This document shows, in pieces, positions 24,151 to 28,423 of a stretch of DNA of 28,423 nt. This stretch comes from an uncultured Actinomyces sp. (GTDB taxonomy: Bacteria > Actinomycetota > Actinomycetes > Actinomycetales > Actinomycetaceae). The position numbers were made by a program, and so were the translations under genes. Each line of letters starts with the position of its first letter. Position 1 is the first letter of the stretch. Location: assembly GCA_938041695.1 (NCBI GenBank), contig CALISI010000006.1, positions 1-28,423 on the forward strand, in the 5' to 3' direction. The notes below the pieces were generated by a model. The model did not search any database and was not told where the DNA came from. It saw only the letters and a list, made by a program, of their open reading frames with translations.

Positions 24151-25596
24151 CTACTGGGCGACGACCTTGTCCATGTCCTCAAGTTCGGCGCCGCTGGTCT
24201 CGGTGAGGAACTTCGCCGTGAAGATGACCGCGAGGACACCGAAGGCGCAGTAGATCCAGTAGGTACCGGCGGGGGACCAGCCGATGAGGAAGGGGAAAAG
24301 GAGGACGACCAGGAAGTTCACGAGGAAGTCAGCGCCCGAGGCGAGCGACATGGCGCCGCCGCGGATCGAGTTGGGGAACATCTCGCCCATGACAATGGAG
24401 AAGATGGGGCCCCATGAGGAGGTGAATCCCAGGAGGAAGGTACACAGTGCCGCGACCGCCAGGAACGCCAGCACGGGGGAGTGGGCAACGTCGGGCTTGC
24501 CGTCGAGTGTGGGGGCGATCGTAAAGACCGTCGCCACAACGCCGAGCGACACGAAGATGAGCGTGCCTCCGTAGATGAGCATGCGCTTGCGGCCCACGCG
24601 GTCCACCAGCATGATGCCCGACAGGACGCCGACGATCTTGAATGCGGTGATGAGCAGCGTCTGGGCCAGGGCCATCGACTCGGTGAAGCCGACGGCGGCG
24701 AACAGGGAGTTCGAGTAGAAGAAGACGCCGTTGATGCCGGTGAGCTGCTGGAATGCGGCGATCGCCATGCCGACGAAGACGAGGCCACGCCACTGGGAGG
24801 ACAGAATCTGTCCGATCGAGAGCTTCGCACCGCCCGTGATCGTCAGGGACTGGGTGATGGCCGTGACGCGGTCTGCGGGATCTTCCTCGCCGCACAGCTT
24901 GGCCAGGATCTGCTCGGCCTCCTTCGTGCGACCCACGGAGACGAGGTAGCGGGGAGACTCGGGAATCTTCGCCGTGAAGATGACGAAGAGGAGGGCCGGG
25001 ATGATCAGGCATGCGAAGAGGACCTGCCAGGTCATGAGCCCGCCGAAAGCGGGCTTCGCGGCACCGCCCGTGAGCGCGACCACCGCCGTGTTGATCAGGC
25101 CTGCGAAGAAGAGGCCCAGGATGATCGCGAGCTGGCGGAAGCCGATGAGGCGTCCGCGGATCTCGGCAGGGGCGATCTCTGCGACATAGCCGGGGGCAAC
25201 CGTGGTTGCCGCGCCGAAGCCGATGCCGCCAACGATGCGGGTCAGGAGCAGGAAGGGGTAGCCGAAGCTGCCCAAGAGGGGGGAGATGGGGCCGAGGAGG
25301 GCCTCGAAGAGCAGGAAGGGACCGACCCACATGAGCGTGGTCTTGCGGCCGATCTTGTCGGAGATGCGTCCTGCTGCCAGGGCGCCGATGAGGCCGCCGA
25401 TGACGCCGGCGGCACCGGCGACACCCTGCAGGATCGGTCCGAGCTCGAAGGTGGATCCCACTGCCTTGATGGCGGCGTTGAGGACCATGCCTTCGAATCC
25501 GTAGAAGAAGGGGCCGAGGGTGGCGATCAGAGCGAGGGACGTCGCGTAGCGCCTCGCTTGCTTTTCGCAGGGAGTAAGTGTTGTTCTCGATGACAT
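24151..25596 (-). CDS. Sugar porter family MFS transporter
   Basis: The 481-residue protein has 12 predicted membrane helices and the sugar-porter signatures: GRISDKIGRKTT after helix 2 (about 75-86), PESPRYLVSVGR before the central loop (about 192), QQLTGINGVFFYS in helix 7 (about 263) and VDRVGRKRM in the second half. The XylE/GLUT-type QQxxGxN motif suggests a hexose- or pentose-like substrate taken up with protons. ATG 25596 is chosen because AAGGA lies 7 nt upstream; the open frame reaches 25650 without homology. It is the first gene of the sulfatase cassette, so a sulfated sugar is a likely substrate. Confidence 0.93.
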   Translation of the reverse strand: MSSRTTLTPCEKQARRYATSLALIATLGPFFYGFEGMVLNAAIKAVGSTFELGPILQGVAGAAGVIGGLIGALAAGRISDKIGRKTTLMWVGPFLLFEALLGPISPLLGSFGYPFLLLTRIVGGIGFGAATTVAPGYVAEIAPAEIRGRLIGFRQLAIILGLFFAGLINTAVVALTGGAAKPAFGGLMTWQVLFACLIIPALLFVIFTAKIPESPRYLVSVGRTKEAEQILAKLCGEEDPADRVTAITQSLTITGGAKLSIGQILSSQWRGLVFVGMAIAAFQQLTGINGVFFYSNSLFAAVGFTESMALAQTLLITAFKIVGVLSGIMLVDRVGRKRMLIYGGTLIFVSLGVVATVFTIAPTLDGKPDVAHSPVLAFLAVAALCTFLLGFTSSWGPIFSIVMGEMFPNSIRGGAMSLASGADFLVNFLVVLLFPFLIGWSPAGTYWIYCAFGVLAVIFTAKFLTETSGAELEDMDKVVAQ

Positions 25597-25668
25597 GTCT
25601 TCATCCTTGAAGGTGAGATGGTGCGCCCGCGCCTGCCGTGTGCGCTTCATTCACCGTACGCGCGCAAT

Positions 25669-25694
25669 TTTGTGTCCAAGGTAACGGACATAAA
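25669..25694. promoter_or_regulatory. Inverted repeat upstream of the sugar-porter/sulfatase genes
   Basis: TTTGTGTCC (25669-25677) and GGACATAAA (25686-25694) match as inverted 9-mers with one mismatch around an 8-bp spacer. The site is 73 bp upstream of the transporter start and overlaps the only plausible promoter region, where weak boxes TTGTTT and CAAAAT are read on the minus strand. It is the best candidate operator for the ROK protein encoded downstream. Confidence 0.5.
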
Positions 25695-25701
25695 CAATCT
25701 A

Positions 25702-25717
25702 AGTGACCTGAATCACT
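25702..25717. promoter_or_regulatory. CRP/GlxR-like operator AGTGA-N6-TCACT
   Basis: AGTGA-CCTGAA-TCACT is a perfect 16-bp dyad containing GTGA-N6-TCAC, the core of CRP-family sites (GlxR in actinobacteria). It would place the sulfatase cassette under carbon-source control. The dyad also sits in a longer imperfect stem (25694-25726, ACAATC...GATTGT) that on the minus strand is followed by TTT. It could therefore instead be a weak terminator for the permease pair ending at 25731. Confidence 0.5.
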
Positions 25718-25730
25718 AACGATTGTGTAT

Positions 25731-26582
25731 TTAGCGCGACTGAATCACGAACTCCGGATTCGGCGCATCGGTGACCTCAACCGATTCGGCGTCGATGACG
25801 AGAGCCTTCGTGCCGCGTAGGCGCAGCGTGCCGCTCACGTGCACCCAGCTATCGGCCTCGGGCGTGGGGCCGGCCCAACGAACCGCGAAACCAATCGGGT
25901 ACGCGTCAGCCGCGCAGCACCAGATCGCCATGCGAGCCACCGCGAAACTGTCGTCCTCCGTCACGCGCGGGATCGACGCCTGTGCGCGAGCCGCCTCAGG
26001 GCGCATCACAAAACCGACGAGATCGATGCGATCGCCGTCGTGCGCGCGCCCGTGAGCGATCAACTCCTCAACCTGATCGTAGAAGTTATCTGTCGTCAGC
26101 TCCAGCTTCCCCGACGGCGAGGCCGATGCGGCGTCCCCGCTCTGCGGAGTAGCGGTGGGGGAGGGCTCCCCCTGGGAGGTGGACGTCGACGCAGAGTCAT
26201 CCCCATCGTCTCCAGCGTCGAGGCCGGGGCTCGCGCCTGCATCGGCCCCGCGAACGTTCCATGCGGTCGATGCCAACTCCGAGGGAGAGACTCGGAAAGG
26301 AAGAACGATGAGAGCACTCGCAAGGAGAGCCACAAGGGCGCGCGAGAGGGCGCGACGAGTGTGAGCACTGTCAGTGTGCTCGTGGTCGCTGGACCCGAGC
26401 CGAGCAGACAGAGCGAGCGAGCACGCGAGCAGACACACTCCCGAGGCGATGATCCCGAGACGCGCGGAAGGGGGGACGAACGATGCATAACGACCCGACA
26501 GCGACAGCCACAGCAAGCCAGCGCCGAGGCAAGCCAGCGACAAGGACTCGGCGACCGGGGCCAGGCGATCCATAACTTTCAC
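25731..26582 (-). CDS. TIGR03943/DUF1980 family putative permease subunit
   Basis: The 283-residue protein has two short N-terminal hydrophobic helix pairs (LSLACLGAGLLWLSL, LGIIASGVCLLACSLAL, and ALVALLASALIVLPF), then a Ser/Asp/Pro-rich linker. A soluble C-terminal domain with an OB-like pattern follows (IDLVGFVMRPE...FAVARMAIWCCAADAYPIGFAVRW...WVHVSGTLRL). The paired cysteines in WCCAADA are a recognisable feature of the family. GTG 26582 overlaps the stop of the partner permease as GTGA; ATG 26573 is an alternative. The family works with a DUF318 permease, and its cargo is not established. Confidence 0.8.
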   Translation of the reverse strand: MKVMDRLAPVAESLSLACLGAGLLWLSLSGRYASFVPPSARLGIIASGVCLLACSLALSARLGSSDHEHTDSAHTRRALSRALVALLASALIVLPFRVSPSELASTAWNVRGADAGASPGLDAGDDGDDSASTSTSQGEPSPTATPQSGDAASASPSGKLELTTDNFYDQVEELIAHGRAHDGDRIDLVGFVMRPEAARAQASIPRVTEDDSFAVARMAIWCCAADAYPIGFAVRWAGPTPEADSWVHVSGTLRLRGTKALVIDAESVEVTDAPNPEFVIQSR

Positions 26583-27589
26583 GACAATACCCCCGCCCAC
26601 CAGGCGCAGCCAATCACGGTGGCAGCAGCCACGCTCACCGTCACGAACAAACGGACCACAAACGCACCCCGGAACTGGGAGGCCAGGAGCGCCACGTTCT
26701 TCACATCCATCATCGGCCCGTACACCATGAAACCCATCAGCGCGCCCGTGGGTGCCAACGAAGCGAGAGAACGGGCAATCACTGCGTCGGAGGATGAACA
26801 CAGAGACAATGCAAAGCCGGCACCCATCATCAGGGCCAGTGCTGCGGGCGCGGGAAGCCCCGCGAGCAGAGAAGACAGCGGCCATAGCACTTGAGCCAGC
26901 GTCGACGCCGCAACGCCACCGAGCAGATACGGCAGAATCCTGTCGAAAGACTGCCCCGTCGCGCCGAGCACACCTGAGAGCGAGCGATCTGGGATCTTGC
27001 ACCCATCCGAACAGCCACAAGTCTCACCGTCGCGATGGTCAACGTCCGTACGTAGTGCCCGCGGAGAAGCAACCAGCATGGACAGGCCAACCGAGAGAGC
27101 AACAATAACGCTCAGTCCGATACGCGTGGCGACCAACGACCACGAGCCAAACGCGTAGTAGGTCGACGCAATCACCAGTGGGTTGATGGCGGGAGAAGCC
27201 AGCATGAGGGTCGTGGCTGCCGAGAGTGGAACTCCCTTGCGCAACAGGGAGCGGAAGATCGGCACCGCCGAGCAATCGCACACCGGAAGCAAGAAAGCGA
27301 CGATGAGTGCTGTCGCAACGGAAGCGAGCGGGTTCGTCGGAAAGAAGCGAGTAATCAGAGCGGGGGAGACGAAAGCCTCGATGAGCTCAGCAACGAACAC
27401 GCCCAGGAGCAAGAAAGGAATCGCCTGCAGCGTCATGCCGACGGCGATCGTTGCCGCGCGGCCAATGGGCACACCGGCCCCAGCCAGGGAATCCTGCAGC
27501 GCCCACACGGCGATCAACGCAATGAGAAACAGCGCGCCAATGAGCGCGCCCCAGGGGCGCGCAGGGCGTCTCGTATCCGTCGAACTCAC
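26579..27589 (-). CDS. DUF318 family permease (TIGR03943 partner)
   Basis: The 336-residue membrane protein has about eight hydrophobic helices in two halves. Each half has a conserved polar helix: FLLPVCDCSAVPIFRSLLRKG in the first and FALSLCSSSDAVIARSL in the second. A Cys-rich cytoplasmic loop, ETCGCSDGCK, lies between them. This is the DUF318/ArsP_1 (YraQ/YcgR-like) permease group. The CxC motif and the Cys-rich loop suggest a thiol-binding metal or metalloid as cargo, which is inference. It is probably coupled to the next gene by GTGA. The ATG at 27589 opens MSSTDTRRPARPWG. Confidence 0.85.
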   Translation of the reverse strand: MSSTDTRRPARPWGALIGALFLIALIAVWALQDSLAGAGVPIGRAATIAVGMTLQAIPFLLLGVFVAELIEAFVSPALITRFFPTNPLASVATALIVAFLLPVCDCSAVPIFRSLLRKGVPLSAATTLMLASPAINPLVIASTYYAFGSWSLVATRIGLSVIVALSVGLSMLVASPRALRTDVDHRDGETCGCSDGCKIPDRSLSGVLGATGQSFDRILPYLLGGVAASTLAQVLWPLSSLLAGLPAPAALALMMGAGFALSLCSSSDAVIARSLASLAPTGALMGFMVYGPMMDVKNVALLASQFRGAFVVRLFVTVSVAAATVIGCAWWAGVLS

Positions 27590-27606
27590 CCCACAACTCT
27601 AGGACA

Positions 27607-27622
27607 GGAGGCCCAAGCCTCC
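27607..27622. other. Small hairpin between permease and ileS
   Basis: GGAGGC-CCAA-GCCTCC is a perfect 6-bp stem with a 4-nt loop, 18 nt upstream of the permease start on its strand. The rest of 27590-27740 holds no gene, and nothing else was recognised in it. Confidence 0.3.
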
Positions 27623-27742
27623 ATGGTCACGCGCCGACCACGGCCCACCAGACCATCGTCTGTGCACGCGACGCGCAGCACTCGCGGGTGCGCTGTGGGC
27701 AGGCAGACGTTCCGCCCGGTGGGCGCCGGGCATTTTCTTCGC

Positions 27743-27748
27743 TACACT
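27743..27748 (+). promoter_or_regulatory. Probable -10 box of ileS
   Basis: TACACT fits TAnnnT and would start transcription near 27754-27756, just before the T-box leader. No good -35 was found. Confidence 0.45.
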
Positions 27749-27754
27749 TGTTTC

Positions 27755-27983
27755 TCGCTATGATCCGGCCCGCTCCAGCGGGGTATCACCGGGGAGCATC
27801 CGGAAGAAAGAGGAACGCGAAAGCCGGCCACGGCCTCGTCCCCTCCAGTAGAACCGGACGGGAGGGCCCGACATAGCCCCAACGAAGCGGCCGCGCCCGG
27901 TGTGGGAGCGGCAAGCGGGGTGGTACCGCGGGTTCCGGCGACGCCGGTCCTCGTCCCTGTATAGGCGCGAGACGAGGACACTC
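27755..27983 (+). promoter_or_regulatory. T-box leader of ileS, translation-controlling
   Basis: The conserved T-box sequence TGGTACCGCGG is at 27921-27931, preceded by AAGCGGGG. A compact hairpin (CCCGC 27769-27773, GCGGG 27778-27782) follows an ATC at 27763-27765, a likely isoleucine specifier; a second ATC at 27785-27787 is an alternative. The leader is about 230 nt with a very short Stem I, as known for actinobacterial ileS. Downstream, TCCTCGTC (27948-27955) pairs perfectly with GACGAGGA (27971-27978), which contains the ileS ribosome site. Uncharged tRNA-Ile should open this sequestrator and allow translation. No T-rich terminator is present. Confidence 0.9.
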
Positions 27984-28423
27984 ATGACGAAGCATGGCTT
28001 CTACCCCCGCCACCGGCAAGACGAGGTGGACCCCAGCCCTTCCTTCCCCACGATGGAAGAGGGCACCCTGGCGTTCTGGGCCAGCAACGACACCTTCCGC
28101 AAGTCCATTGAGATGCGTGACGCCGGCGAGCATGGCTCCAACGAGTTTGTGTTCTACGATGGTCCGCCTTTCGCGAACGGCCTGCCCCACTACGGTCACC
28201 TCCTGACCGGCTACGTCAAGGACGTCGTGGGCCGCTACCAGACCATGAAGGGCCACCGCGTCGAGCGCCGCTTCGGCTGGGACACGCACGGCCTGCCCGC
28301 CGAGCTTGAGGCGCAGCGCCAGCTCGGCATCGAGGACGTCACCGAGATCACCCGTGAGGGTGGTGTCGGCATCGAGGCGTTCAACGCGGCCTGCCGCTCC
28401 TCCGTCCTGCGCTACACGAAGGA
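27984..28423 (+). CDS. ileS: Isoleucine--tRNA ligase, N-terminal part (runs off the window)
   Basis: The first 146 codons are present and open at the window end. The frame shows the class I synthetase start: FWASNDTFRKSIE, FYDGPPFANGLPHYGHLLTGYVKD with the HIGH-type motif as HYGH, and RRFGWDTHGLPAE. These match isoleucyl-tRNA synthetase of the eukaryote-like/type 2 group common in actinobacteria. ATG 27984 is set by the AGGA site at 27975-27978, which is also part of the T-box sequestrator stem. The T-box with an isoleucine codon supports the assignment. Confidence 0.95.
   Translation, partial: MTKHGFYPRHRQDEVDPSPSFPTMEEGTLAFWASNDTFRKSIEMRDAGEHGSNEFVFYDGPPFANGLPHYGHLLTGYVKDVVGRYQTMKGHRVERRFGWDTHGLPAELEAQRQLGIEDVTEITREGGVGIEAFNAACRSSVLRYTK

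Noticed and set aside
22117..24417. A 766-codon plus-strand open frame opposite the ROK and sulfatase genes
   Set aside because: It crosses two real genes and their intergenic hairpin and has no recognisable domain.
1..28423. CRISPR array, prophage or toxin-antitoxin system
   Set aside because: No regularly spaced direct repeats, cas genes, phage structural genes, integrase or recognisable toxin-antitoxin pair were found. The only mobile DNA is the IS1249-like element.

Overview
The window is a high-GC chromosomal segment from an actinobacterium. The gene order rpmA-obgE-proB-proA-nadD-rsfS-phosphatase, the ileS T-box that acts on translation, frequent GTG starts and many 4-bp stop/start overlaps all fit this. 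The mix of an IS1249-like element, GlpABC, an M13 peptidase and an anaerobic sulfatase-maturase suggests a facultative or anaerobic Actinomycetaceae member (Actinomyces/Schaalia-like). That placement is inference from content only.

Layout. 1-5974 (+): a housekeeping block with the 3' end of rpmA, a terminator, obgE, proB, proA, nadD, rsfS and a histidine phosphatase. 6048-6223: a promoter, tRNA-Ala(GGC) and a terminator. 6319-7558: a decayed IS1249-like insertion sequence with 19-bp inverted ends and a transposase broken by two frameshifts. 7559-12444 (-): two metallopeptidases, PepN (M1) and an M13 endopeptidase. 12711-16824 (+): glpABC, the anaerobic glycerol-3-phosphate dehydrogenase, behind a palindrome-rich leader. 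16888-17640 (+): a short-chain dehydrogenase, probably read from a leaderless mRNA. 17729-18240 (-): a frameshifted lipoprotein. 18440-19114 (+): a single-span membrane protein with a Gly/Gln-rich tail and no recognised family.

19157-25596 (-) is the most interesting block. In transcription order it encodes a sugar-porter MFS transporter, a Cys-type sulfatase with no visible signal peptide, a ROK regulator, a radical-SAM sulfatase-maturating enzyme and a TauE/SafE anion exporter. A coherent reading is import of a sulfated sugar, desulfation in the cytosol by the matured sulfatase, export of the released sulfate or sulfite, and repression by the ROK protein. Upstream lies a near-perfect inverted repeat and a GTGA-N6-TCAC site resembling a CRP/GlxR operator. 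This system is inferred from gene content, not shown.

25731-27589 (-) holds a two-gene permease pair of the TIGR03943/DUF318 type. 27743-28423 (+) holds the promoter, T-box leader and first 146 codons of ileS, which runs off the window.
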